Origin: Methanobacteriaceae archaeon
GTDB taxonomy: Archaea > Methanobacteriota > Methanobacteria > Methanobacteriales > Methanobacteriaceae
NCBI GenBank assembly: GCA_011620845.1
Contig: WOYJ01000046.1
Location: forward strand, 1-9,995
Direction: 5' to 3'
Length of the DNA stretch: 9,995 nucleotides
Of the stretch, positions 1 to 7,092 are shown one piece after another; position 1 is the first letter of the stretch; every line of letters begins with the position of its first letter. A program made the position numbers and the translations under genes. The notes beneath the pieces are model-generated. The model searched no databases, was not told the DNA's origin, and saw nothing but the letters and a program-made list of their open reading frames with translations.

Positions 1-221
1 ATAGAGGGGTTTATTATATTCGATCTAAGGGTGATAAGACTCCTGATAAATTATTCTTTCCTACTTATACTCCCAGATATAATATTATTTCTCCCCGATA
101 CTCCGACAAATTTTATTTCTTCCTTGATATTAACAGACCACTGCCTATAATCACTAAAACCATCAAAAGAATGTTAAATGGTACTCCTGTCTTCTGCATA
201 GGCACCTTGTTTGATGATGGG

Positions 222-266
222 AGATTTGGAGGGTTTGGAGGGTTTGGAGGGTTTGGAGGGTTTGGC
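222..266 (-). repeat. Five 9-bp repeats coding a Pro-Pro-Asn stalk
   Basis: The unit gggtttgga occurs at 231-239, 240-248 and 249-257, with a one-base variant at 258-266 and a degenerate copy at 222-230. On the minus strand it encodes PPN units between the Ig-like domain and the C-terminal anchor, a likely rigid spacer through the wall. The repeat keeps frame when copy number changes, so length variation between strains is likely. Confidence 0.85.
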
Positions 267-834
267 GGTACTGGGCCTCCAGTGATGTTAATCAGGATTG
301 AAACAGTCTGATCATCAATTGCAGCTGAAAAAATACCTGTACCCATATTTGTTGCGGTGTAGATGAATGTTGCCACACCATTTACCATATAAACCGATAT
401 GGGGGTGACTACTCCAATTGATGGCCGTGTATATCACCACTAGTCCATCTGGTACGTGGCCATATCTGGGGTCATGGTAAACACCATCGGAGTCGTGCAG
501 TAAATCCACGGTTATGATTACCCTACCACCCACCGGGACAGTTGTACGGTCTGGTGTAACAGTCAACACCAACCAAGGGCCGACTATGACGTTTCCACTA
601 ACCCTATGGGATGGGTCCTTATCAGAACCCCACCAGTTTTCTGTGGCATCCACTGGATTTCCAGAAACACCGTTAACTATGTCCCGGGCACCATTGGCAT
701 TATTGGCGATGCTGTTGTTATCGTGCACCTCACCACCACCGTTTGCGCTTTGAATAGCACCTTCCCATCCAAATCCAGCGCTGTTACTTTGTAAGGTTGA
801 ACCTGTAACTTCAAGGTGTTTAAATTTGTATAAA

Positions 835-1330
835 TAGCCCCTCCACTCTCAAAGACAGAGTTGCTTGTGAAAGTTGAATCAATCACAGTCAAGCTACCAT
901 CACCAATGGCATAGACCGCACCTCCCCTGGCACCTCCCTGGTTGCTGGTGAAGGTTGAACCGTCTATAACTACATCGGTTGAGCCTGTTGAGTAGACAGC
1001 ACCACCTTCCTGAAATACCTCGTTGTTGCTGAAGGTTGAATCAGGTATAGTCAGGCTCGTACCATCGTTGTTGTAGATAGCACCACCGGCTGTGTTCGCC
1101 AGGTTTGCACGGTTACCCCCGAAGGAAGAACCATCTACTGTCAGATCTCCTCCGTTGTTGTAGATAGCACCACCGTTCTGGTTTACATGATTACCGTTGA
1201 AGGTAGAATCGGTGATTTCAACATCACCGCCGTTGTTGTAGATAGCACCACCTTCCTGGTTTGCCTGGTTATCTATGAAGGTGACCCTAGTAACTGTTAA
1301 ACTACCATCCTCAACGCTCACTGCACCACC
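835..1330 (-). repeat. Tandem beta-helix repeats in the adhesin
   Basis: The adhesin coding sequence is built of 26-31-codon units. Three units share an identical 21-bp segment at 1067-1087, 1154-1174 and 1232-1252, containing gttgttgtagatagc; it encodes GGAIYNN on the minus strand. Spacings of 87 and 78 bp are whole-codon periods. Neighbouring units (GGAVYS, GGAVYA, GGAIYT) are more diverged. Such repeats can recombine and change the length of the helix. Confidence 0.75.
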
Positions 1331-1852
1331 ATGGGTGAAGCCTCCGTTTCCACCGTTTTTAATGGTTAAATCCTGGATGTTGAATACAACTCCATCTGTT
1401 ATAGTGAATATACGGTTTTGGCTCTGGCCGTCGATGAGGGTTCCGGTCTGGCTCTGGCCAGCTATGGTCAGGTCTTTATCTATGGTTATGCCCCGGTCGC
1501 CTGTTTGGTTGTAGATTCCATCTGCTACGTTCACTGTATCGCCAGAAGCCGCAGTACTAACAGCACTCCCCATGGTGAGTTTTGCAGTTGCCGGTGACAA
1601 ACCGTTGTTGGAATCGCTTCCACCATTTGCGTTTACATAGATATCTGCTGCAGCTGAATGGTCACTGATACTTACAACCATGGTTAGGATTAATAAGATA
1701 ATAAAAATTAGTATTTTGGGATTTAGAAATTTAAAGTCGGATGTACTTTCATTATAGATGTAAGGTTCCCTTTTCATCCCCCAATCCCATTAAATTTCTT
1801 CTATGTTACTTTGTTAGGACTTGTACTTAACATTGCTGATTTCAGCTGATAT

Positions 1853-1861
1853 TCATATAAT
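1853..1861 (-). promoter_or_regulatory. Candidate TATA box for the adhesin gene
   Basis: On the minus strand attatatga lies about 80 bases upstream of the ATG. Initiation about 25 bases further on would give a leader of roughly 55 bases, similar to that predicted for the two transglutaminase genes. No strong BRE is visible, and the AT-rich context makes this a weak call. Confidence 0.3.
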
Positions 1862-1900
1862 TAGTCGATATGGTACTACCAATAAGGATGCCCCTATTAA

Positions 1901-2051
1901 AAAAACAATCAGTATCAAAAGGAGATTAAATAAAAACAGCCTATATCAGACGGAGTTTAAATTAAAAACAGTCTGTTCAGAAAGAAATTAAATAAAAAAT
2001 CCATATCAGACAGGAATTAATAAAATGCATTCTATTTCAAAGAAAAATAAT
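1901..2051 (-). repeat. Degenerate tandem repeats with T-tracts, likely terminator region
   Basis: Five units of 28-32 bp start at about 1901, 1932, 1964, 1994 and 2022. Each begins with aaaaa(c/a) on the plus strand; several share a tatcaga-like core and most end in an (a)attaaat-like segment. On the minus strand, downstream of the transglutaminase gene ending at 2084, each unit presents a run of four to six T. Archaeal transcription commonly terminates at oligo-T tracts, so the array reads as several stacked terminators. No ORF crosses it. Confidence 0.55.
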
Positions 2052-2070
2052 AAAATAAAAATAAAAAGAT
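2041..2070 (-). terminator. T-rich terminator after the 361-residue transglutaminase gene
   Basis: Just after the stop codon the minus strand runs through ctttttatttttattttatt and further T-tracts. There is no stable hairpin, as expected for archaeal oligo-T termination. Confidence 0.5.
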
Positions 2071-2083
2071 TTTAGGTTTTTAT

Positions 2084-3169
2084 TTAAAATGGTAACTCTG
2101 CGTAAGTTCCTTTTAATTTAACTGTGCTTGTATTCCAGTTCTTTATCGATCCAAAGGTGTTTGCGTCGTTGATGGCGTCTGCGTTGTACCATTTACCATC
2201 CACATATACCTGGGCCCATACATGTCCAAACCATCCACTTGAAAATTGACAGTCCCCGTGCTGATATCTGGCAGGTATTCCAGCTGCTCTTGTCAGCGCG
2301 ACGAGCAAGTGTGAAGTGTCACAACAGTTAGCGCTTCTGGAGCTGTAAGCACCTAGAGCGCCCTTTATAGTGTTGTAATAGAAAGAATAGGTCAGTTTGT
2401 CCCTCACCCAGTTGAAGATGGCCTGAGCCTTAGCATAGGTTGTTGTCTTACCCGAGGTTATAGACGTGGCTAAGTTTTTGATGGTGGTACTGTTTGATGG
2501 GGCGTCGGTTGTTGCTTTCAGATACTGTGACGAGACTGTTGTGCTGCTGCCTTCCGAGGTGGATTTCACGGTCCAGGGAGTTACTGAAAGAGTGTTTGGT
2601 AAACGTTTGTTGTCACCGTAGAAAATGATGACCTTTGAGTAGGAGTAGATCAATGATTCATACCTCATGTTCCCCTGGCTAGTGGTCAGGTAGTTAGGTA
2701 ATCTCTTGTTGGTGTCTATGAATTTTTTCAGGTCCCCTGCATATTTAACATAATTTGCTTTGGTAAGTGTGCCTGATTTAACCGTTTGTGAAGGGTTTGT
2801 AGGGTTACTTACAGTTTTAACTGAAACCGAAGATGTTTTTTTACTGTTTAAGTTGGTAACACCATAGGATAACAGGTATAAAAACTGTGGCATGGAAACC
2901 TTTTTATTAGAAATAGTGACGTAGTTGGGTAATCTTTTATTGGTATCGATAAATTTTTTCACGCTTTCTGCAGACTTATCTAACTGACTGATGGTCACTG
3001 ATATGGACGTAGTGGTTGTGGTAGTGGATGAACCGGCAGCTTTATATGTTGAAGTTGTGTTTTTTTGGGTTGTGTTGGCTGCTGCTGCAGTACTGATGCA
3101 CAGTGTCAGGATTAAAGTTAGCAAGACTGCTAAAACAATCGATCTTTTCTTAATATTTACCGCCTCCAA
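2084..3169 (-). CDS. Secreted transglutaminase-like protein with pseudomurein-binding repeats
   Basis: The 361-residue protein has a signal peptide (KKRSIVLAVLLTLILTL, cleavage near STAAA, about residue 30) and a Ser/Thr-rich linker to about 60. Pseudomurein-binding repeats follow at about 62-105 and 138-200, with the hallmark motifs FIDTNKRLPNYVT, FIDTNKRLPNYL and YGDNKRLPN. The C-terminal domain (about 225-361) is transglutaminase/C71-like, with the probable triad C282 (NCCD), H316 (FGHVW) and D331 (WYNADA). Phage PeiW and PeiP, with the same architecture, cleave pseudomurein peptide cross-links. A chromosomal secreted member could trim, remodel or cross-link the wall; the reaction here is inferred. 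It is paralogous to the gene at 3643. The coordinates use TTG as start, but that TTG abuts and overlaps the Shine-Dalgarno GGAGG (3163-3167). ATT at 3152-3154, eight bases downstream of it and directly before KKRS, fits better and would give 356 residues. Confidence 0.92.
   Translation of the reverse strand: MEAVNIKKRSIVLAVLLTLILTLCISTAAAANTTQKNTTSTYKAAGSSTTTTTTSISVTISQLDKSAESVKKFIDTNKRLPNYVTISNKKVSMPQFLYLLSYGVTNLNSKKTSSVSVKTVSNPTNPSQTVKSGTLTKANYVKYAGDLKKFIDTNKRLPNYLTTSQGNMRYESLIYSYSKVIIFYGDNKRLPNTLSVTPWTVKSTSEGSSTTVSSQYLKATTDAPSNSTTIKNLATSITSGKTTTYAKAQAIFNWVRDKLTYSFYYNTIKGALGAYSSRSANCCDTSHLLVALTRAAGIPARYQHGDCQFSSGWFGHVWAQVYVDGKWYNADAINDANTFGSIKNWNTSTVKLKGTYAELPF
3163..3167 (-). promoter_or_regulatory. 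Shine-Dalgarno that argues against the TTG start
   Basis: GGAGG on the minus strand shares its first G with the last base of the TTG at 3167-3169. It is placed eight bases before ATT at 3152-3154. The surrounding leader is shared with the paralog, where the matching point lies just before ATG-AAA-AAG. Confidence 0.7.
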
Positions 3170-3235
3170 AGTCCAATTTTTATAGAGAACCCGTAGGAAC
3201 CCTATTTAGGACAGACATATGTCAATTAGAAATTG

Positions 3236-3252
3236 CATATAAATGTTGCGGT
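3236..3252 (-). promoter_or_regulatory. BRE/TATA promoter of the 361-residue transglutaminase gene
   Basis: The minus strand reads ccgcaacatttatatg: a purine-containing BRE-like element followed by the TATA box atttatatg. Initiation near 3214 would give a leader of about 45-60 bases that includes the GGAGG. Confidence 0.55.
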
Positions 3253-3611
3253 TTTTTTCTTGTAAAAACACCGTTAATGAATCTGTTTTTTAAGTTGAAG
3301 CCTTTAAAGAAGGTTTTTTTATAATTTATCTGGATTCTGGGTTTTTAATTCTTTTTTTAGTAAATGGAGCACTCTGGAGATTGATTTTATAAATATTAGA
3401 GCTTTCAAAACCGAGATGTCATAGAAATCTTTTCTTAACTTTTTATTTTGAAAGTTGTCCCTTTGACATTGGCAGAGCCTGATATCATAAGGGGAATGAC
3501 AGGTTAAACAATGAGTTTAAAGCTTTTAATCAGGTTTAAAGAGTGTTAATGGCCGTAAATTAAATTTTAATAAATTGGAGTGTAAAGTTAACACTGACTA
3601 CTGGGTTAAAC
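3253..3611. other. Gene-free AT-rich spacer between the two transglutaminase paralogs
   Basis: I see no ORF, RNA gene or extended repeat here. It holds several T-rich stretches on both strands and a TATA-like tttataaat near 3386 on the plus strand with no gene behind it. The right edge is the terminator of the upstream paralog and the left edge is the promoter of the downstream one, so each paralog probably has its own transcript. Confidence 0.5.
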
Positions 3612-3633
3612 CCAAAAAAAATAAAAAAATAAG
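3612..3633 (-). terminator. Oligo-T terminator after the 418-residue transglutaminase gene
   Basis: About 10 bases past the stop codon the minus strand has seven T, an A and eight T in a row. The small palindrome gggtttaaccc follows directly. The T-run alone is a strong archaeal terminator candidate. Confidence 0.65.
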
Positions 3634-3642
3634 GGGGGTTGT

Positions 3643-4899
3643 TTAAAATGGCAGTGCTGCGTATGTGCCGTGTAGGGTGTACGTGTTAAGGTTCCAGTTA
3701 TTTATGGTTCCAAAACTGTTTCTACTACTTACGGCATCCGCGTAGTACCATTTTCCACTTACATACAACTGAGCCCATACATGTCCGAAGGTTCCACTGG
3801 AGAATGTACAAGTTCCGTGCTGGTATCTGGCAGGTATATTCGCTGCTCTGGCAAGTGCCACTACCAGGTGTGCCATATCACAGCAGTTAGCGCTTCTGGA
3901 GCTGTAAGCACCTAGAGCGCCTTTCTGGGTGTTGTAGTAGAAGGAATAGGACACGTGGTCCCTCACCCAGTTGAAGATAGCCTGAGCCTTGGCATAGGTC
4001 GTTGTTTTACCCGAGGTTATGGATGCTGCCAGATTCTTGATGGTGGAACTGGTGGACTGGGCATTAGCTGTAGCTACCAGATACTTCTGCAAAGCGGGAT
4101 CTGTAATAGTATCTCCTGGAGTAGTACCGCCTGTCTGGCTGGTCCATGATTTCACTGACACGTAGTTGGGTAACCTGCTGTTGTCACCGTAGAAAGCCAC
4201 CACTCTGGAAAACATGTACACCAATGATTCGTATCTGATAGTCCCTAGAGAACTGTAAGCATAGTTAGGCGCGCGGCCATTGCTGTTCATGAAGTTCAGG
4301 ATATTTCTGGCCAGTTTAAGATACTCAGATTTCAGAATATTTCCTGATTTAACTGATTCTGTGGGATTTGTAGGTTTTGACACACTTCCTACTGTCAGTG
4401 AACCGCTTGAACCGTAGAGATTCAATGTTTCCTGGTTTACCAACTGCAGATACTGGGACATTGAAACTTGCCTACTGCCGATGGTTACGTAGTTGGGTAG
4501 CCTGTCATTTTTTTCAATGAAGTTTTTAACCCTTTCTGCTGCATCCTTAATCTGACTGTCACTAAAAGTCGAGGTACTTCCTGCACTGGTAGTGGTTTTC
4601 ACTGTTGTGGAAGATCCTGCTGCTTTGGTGGAAGATCCTCCCGCTGCTTTTGTAGACGTTGTACTTGCTACCGTTCCTGCAGAGGTTGGTTCACCAGCCG
4701 CTATTTGTCCGCCATTTGTCTGTGCTATATTTTTATCCGTATTTTCGGTATGATTTCCCGTAGCTTCGGTATGATTTCCCGTAGCACTTTGGTCCGCCAA
4801 CACTGTCTGGTTTCCTGGTTGGTCAGCCGCCGCTATAGTAGTCATACCAGAGGATAGTGTTAAAGTGAATAACATCAACACTACCCATTTCTTTTTCAT
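3643..4899 (-). CDS. Secreted transglutaminase-like protein with pseudomurein-binding repeats (longer paralog)
   Basis: The 418-residue protein starts MKKKWVVLMLFTLTLSSG with cleavage near TIAAA (about residue 25). A long Ser/Thr/Gly-rich linker follows (about 26-110) with two copies of ATGNHTE. Pseudomurein-binding repeats lie at about 113-160 and 190-250, with FIEKNDRLPNYVT, FMNSNGRAPNY and YGDNSRLPNYV. The C-terminal transglutaminase/C71-like domain has the probable triad C339 (NCCD), H373 (FGHVW) and D388 (WYYADA). Substrate is inferred to be the pseudomurein peptide or another wall-linked amide. The C-terminal domain is very close to that of the neighbour at 2084, including long identical stretches, whereas the linkers differ in length and sequence. 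I chose ATG at 4897-4899 because GGAGG lies 13 bases upstream and the signal peptide then begins cleanly; a TTG at 4963-4965 would put 22 non-signal-like residues in front. Confidence 0.93.
   Translation of the reverse strand: MKKKWVVLMLFTLTLSSGMTTIAAADQPGNQTVLADQSATGNHTEATGNHTENTDKNIAQTNGGQIAAGEPTSAGTVASTTSTKAAGGSSTKAAGSSTTVKTTTSAGSTSTFSDSQIKDAAERVKNFIEKNDRLPNYVTIGSRQVSMSQYLQLVNQETLNLYGSSGSLTVGSVSKPTNPTESVKSGNILKSEYLKLARNILNFMNSNGRAPNYAYSSLGTIRYESLVYMFSRVVAFYGDNSRLPNYVSVKSWTSQTGGTTPGDTITDPALQKYLVATANAQSTSSTIKNLAASITSGKTTTYAKAQAIFNWVRDHVSYSFYYNTQKGALGAYSSRSANCCDMAHLVVALARAANIPARYQHGTCTFSSGTFGHVWAQLYVSGKWYYADAVSSRNSFGTINNWNLNTYTLHGTYAALPF
4744..4785 (-). repeat. Two exact 21-bp repeats in the linker
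   Basis: Two adjacent identical 21-bp units (4744-4764 and 4765-4785) encode the heptapeptide ATGNHTE twice in the linker between signal peptide and binding repeats. Each has an N-x-T sequon, a possible N-glycosylation site. Whole-codon copies allow length change without loss of frame. Confidence 0.85.
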
Positions 4900-4987
4900 A
4901 TAAATTATACCGCCTCCATGGTCCAAAAATGTTGATTTTCCAAATTTAATATTATTTTTGGACAATAATACCTAGAGAAATAGGACC

Positions 4988-5004
4988 TTTATAAATATTT
5001 CGGA
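4988..5004 (-). promoter_or_regulatory. BRE/TATA promoter of the 418-residue transglutaminase gene
   Basis: The minus strand reads ccgaaatatttataaa, a very good match to an archaeal BRE followed by TATA. Initiation is expected near 4966, giving a leader of about 67 bases that contains the GGAGG at 4913-4917. Confidence 0.65.
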
Positions 5005-5446
5005 TTTTTTACGAAAAAATAGCCTTTAGAGAACTTTTTTCTAAGCATAAGGCGCGGTGAGGTGATTTTATAATTTTCATCTACGAAGTATTGTCTCTCG
5101 TTTCCCCATTTATTAATTTAAACCCGATTTTATCTTTTTCCTGTATAAATCATAAATCAGGGAGGGAATATCCCTGAAAAAAACTCCTATTTTTCCTTGA
5201 AACTTGATATGCTATCATGTTTTTTGGAAATAGTTATATATAAAATTGATAGGGGAAAATTAGGTTTATTCCTGTGACTGGACTTTGATCGTCCTTCTAA
5301 TTTTCAATAACGGGTTGATAGTAATAATTTCTTAAAAATAGTGTGTAATAAGCCGAATAAAGCGGTAAGTTACCAATAACTTTTGGTGACAAAGGTACAT
5401 GGACTTTGGGATGTAAATTCCGATAAATTGATACTACCTTCCACGT
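5005..5446. other. Non-coding region; right half is duplicated at 7427-7580
   Basis: No credible gene. The left part is AT-rich with the hairpin above. From about 5246 to 5395 the sequence aligns, with roughly three quarters of bases matching by eye, to about 7427-7580 downstream of the intact zinc-peptidase-like gene. Shared pieces include attgatagggg, ttgatcgtcctt, tcaataacg and aaaaatagt. Confidence 0.55.
5157..5184 (-). terminator. Hairpin with T-run, possible terminator
   Basis: A perfect 7-bp inverted repeat (tcaggga at 5157-5163, tccctga at 5171-5177) is flanked by an A-run on the plus strand. On the minus strand this is a T-run immediately before the hairpin, downstream of the decayed gene at 5447-6166. 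The T-run could terminate that unit; the hairpin's role is unclear. Confidence 0.35.
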
Positions 5447-6166
5447 TCAATTATCTGCCAGGTCGATACTATCTACTGCCCGGAGCAGCTGTTCCGCCCG
5501 ATCCTGACCAGTTTCAGGTGAATCGTATTCATAGGCCTCACACAGGATGGCCGGTGTTCCGTTCCTGATTAAAGGAATGGTAACGTATTGCGGGCTGGTT
5601 GCTATGGGGGGATCGTAGGATCCTATGGCCGGAAGTTTATTCCGAGTTCCTGGGCTATTCTATTGGTACGATCATCGTTGTAGGGCACGAATAAGAACCA
5701 GTTCACCGTATAATAATCATCCCTGCCCTTGTTGGAGTGGATATCCATGACCAGCTGATAGTTGTTCTCCAGTATATCTGGAATCACGTATTTTTCGGCC
5801 ATTAATTATCCGTGGATCCGGCCGGTCTCATAACCGGCGTTAACACCACCGGTCACGTTGACCTGGTAGATGTAGTAGCTGTATCTGAGTGTTTTATCCA
5901 GTTTCTTAATCGCCTTCACCGCATCTTCATGAGAAACATACTCTAATGGATACACACCTACGATGTAGGCCACTTTAACATGAGAAGAAGCGTTGCCATA
6001 GGGACCTTCCTTGGTGACGTTGCCGTAGCTGTTGTTGGCCAATATTTTAGTGGTAGGAGTTACAGATGTATTGGTTGCAGGTGAGTTTAGATAAGAGTGG
6101 ATAAAGTGCTGCAGCCAGACATACTGCCAGAATTAGTAGGAGGAATTTAATGGAGAATTTGATCAT
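5447..6166 (-). pseudogene. Decayed copy of the M14-like zinc peptidase homologue
   Basis: Translating across three frames gives a full-length relative of the gene at 7659. It starts MIKFSIKFLLLILAVCLAAA (ATG at 6164-6166), then shifts frame near 6084-6096. The main readable block runs from ANNSYGNVTKEGPYGNAS to GYETGRIHG, stops at TAA (5806-5808), and resumes in the same frame with YVIPDILENNYQL and MDIHSNKGRDDYY. A one-base loss near 5640-5655 moves the rest, IATSPQYVTIPLIRNGTPAI to LRAVDS, into another frame ending at TGA (5447-5449). The first metal-ligand His of the HxxE motif is Tyr here (GVYPLE, codon 5950-5952), so even the repaired protein should be inactive. With a nonsense codon, two frameshifts and an active-site change, this is real decay rather than a sequencing slip. 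Confidence 0.88.
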
Positions 6167-6268
6167 CAACAGTGATTTCATTGAATATGCATTTAACTGT
6201 TTTCATCTTGGAAATTAATTTTATAGGTCGAAATTTACTTCTCTGGAACATTACAATAAAGGGGGTGT

Positions 6269-6670
6269 TCAGTTTAACACTTCAACATCATCTTTAATTT
6301 TCAATTTTTTATCCAGTGTATAAAGTGGAATTTTTTTACTTCTAGCCGCATCCAAAAATAAAGCGTCATATACGGTAATTTTTTCTTTAACTGCAATTTT
6401 AAAGGATGATTCAATTAACTCATCCATCTCTATAACTTCGCATGAAGTGTTGATAAATTCTATGCTTTTTTTTAATGCTTCTTTTATTATATCTTTATTT
6501 TCTTCAAAGAAGGTAACCCTTTTCCAAGCTACGTTTGCCACTTCTACAATGGCTAAATCTACTGTGAACAGGTCTTTGTCTTGAACTAATTGAACAGCTT
6601 TTTTTGATGCTTTTTCTTGGAAAAAAATAGCAGCTATAATGCTTGAATCTAATACACATTTATCGGGCAT
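6269..6670 (-). CDS. vapC: VapC-type PIN-domain toxin
   Basis: This 133-residue protein has the PIN RNase layout: D8 in CVLDSS, E43 in VEVANVAW, D102 in TVYDALFLDAA and D120 in YTLDKKL, four acidic residues expected to bind Mg/Mn. VapC toxins cut specific RNAs, often tRNA or rRNA, and are held inactive by VapB. The start ATG (6668-6670) overlaps the end of the antitoxin gene by 11 bases and has a strong Shine-Dalgarno, GGGAGG, six bases upstream inside that gene, so the two are translationally coupled. The pair is more AT-rich than the surface-protein genes to the left, which suggests separate acquisition. The RNA target cannot be read from sequence. Confidence 0.88.
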   Translation of the reverse strand: MPDKCVLDSSIIAAIFFQEKASKKAVQLVQDKDLFTVDLAIVEVANVAWKRVTFFEENKDIIKEALKKSIEFINTSCEVIEMDELIESSFKIAVKEKITVYDALFLDAARSKKIPLYTLDKKLKIKDDVEVLN

Positions 6671-6887
6671 CTCTGTCCTCCCGAATTAATGCTGCAGATT
6701 CTATATCATTCTCCATAGCCTTTCTTATCTCCTTTGATTCTTTAAGAAGTCTTTTTTTATTTTTTTCCTTAATCAATTCCAGGGTAACTTCCCTGATTTC
6801 TTCCTGCCAGTTCACATCTCCCATTTCGTCCATAATTTTACGAAATTTGGTTGGTATTCTAATACTATAAACAGATTTTGTAGACAT
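6660..6887 (-). CDS. vapB: VapB-type ribbon-helix-helix antitoxin
   Basis: The 75-residue protein begins with a short strand and two helices (SVYSIRIPTKFRKIMDEMG, then WQEEIREVTLELIKEK), consistent with a ribbon-helix-helix DNA-binding domain, followed by a charged helical tail (about 45-75) that would wrap the toxin. Antitoxins of this type repress their own operon as a complex with VapC. A TATA box 24-32 bases upstream implies an almost leaderless transcript, and a perfect 12-bp palindrome lies between TATA box and ATG. It is assigned to VapB mainly by its overlap with the PIN toxin gene. Confidence 0.82.
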   Translation of the reverse strand: MSTKSVYSIRIPTKFRKIMDEMGDVNWQEEIREVTLELIKEKNKKRLLKESKEIRKAMENDIESAALIREDRDAR

Positions 6888-6893
6888 AATTTT

Positions 6894-6905
6894 ATTGTAT
6901 ACAAT
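6894..6905. promoter_or_regulatory. Palindromic operator candidate of vapBC
   Basis: attgtatacaat is a perfect 12-bp palindrome, six bases upstream of the vapB ATG and just downstream of the TATA box. This is the expected position for autorepression by a dimeric ribbon-helix-helix antitoxin. Confidence 0.5.
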
Positions 6906-6910
6906 TTTAG

Positions 6911-6919
6911 TTTATAAAT
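6911..6919 (-). promoter_or_regulatory. TATA box of vapBC
   Basis: The minus strand reads atttataaa, centred about 28 bases upstream of the vapB ATG. Initiation would fall at or just before the start codon, so the mRNA is probably leaderless. This fits the absence of a Shine-Dalgarno before vapB, in contrast with the strong one before vapC. Confidence 0.55.
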
Positions 6920-6950
6920 ATGTTTGGGCTTATTGTACCTGTTATTAAAT

Positions 6951-6977
6951 AATTATAAATAAATATTATTTATAATT
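6951..6977. repeat. AT-only inverted repeat
   Basis: Arms of 11 bp (aattataaata at 6951-6961, tatttataatt at 6967-6977) surround a five-base loop. It lies upstream of the vapBC promoter and downstream of the NeuB fragment. It may be a weak terminator or simply an AT-rich palindrome. Confidence 0.4.
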
Positions 6978-7092
6978 AACTGATATTCCACAAACGTCTA
7001 TTGATTAATAATTCACACATTAAATACAATTCTTACACATGTTAAAGCTGAAAAATTAATGAAAAAGGTAGAAATAAAATTGGAACTGAAAA

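Larger units (their letters stand above)
113..1777 (-). pseudogene. Adhesin-like beta-helix surface protein, broken by two frameshifts
   Basis: Reading right to left, one protein is spread over three frames: 1777 to about 815, about 815 to about 420, and about 420 to 113. Repaired, it would be about 553 residues. The first part has a basic N-terminus, a hydrophobic segment (residues 23-39, ILIFIILLILTMVVSIS) and a likely cleavage near HSAAA. It then has at least seven beta-helix repeats of 26-31 residues with the GGAIYNNGG and STFxxN signatures of polymorphic-membrane-protein repeats. The second frame continues with LEVTGSTLQSNSAG and ATENWWGS, then an Ig-like domain (LTVTPDRTTVPVGGRVIITV). 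The third frame completes that domain (VNGVATFIYTATNMGTG) and adds a Pro/Asn stalk, the motif PMQKTGVP, a membrane helix and a final RKK. The family is known as surface adhesins of Methanobacteria; the ligand is unknown. The ATG at 1775-1777 directly follows a GGGGG run, so the start is not well supported by an SD. The lesions could be true decay or assembly errors. Confidence 0.85.

Noticed and set aside
1..112. Plus-strand open frame running in from the left edge
   Set aside because: It stays open to about 308 but only by running antisense through the adhesin tail; no motif or start supports it.
315..728. Separate small genes within the adhesin region
   Set aside because: The open frames at 113-388, 315-728 and 677-1777 join end to end as one surface protein, so they are frameshifted parts of a single gene.
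514..1514. Plus-strand ORFs antisense to the adhesin
   Set aside because: Their translations are low-complexity mirror images of the repeat-rich minus-strand gene, with no start signals or domains.
3955..4149. Plus-strand ORF inside the transglutaminase gene
   Set aside because: It is antisense to a conserved enzyme domain and shows no independent coding features.
4900..4965. Upstream TTG extension of the longer transglutaminase
   Set aside because: It would place 22 polar residues before the signal peptide and ignore the GGAGG and ATG directly before MKKKWVV.
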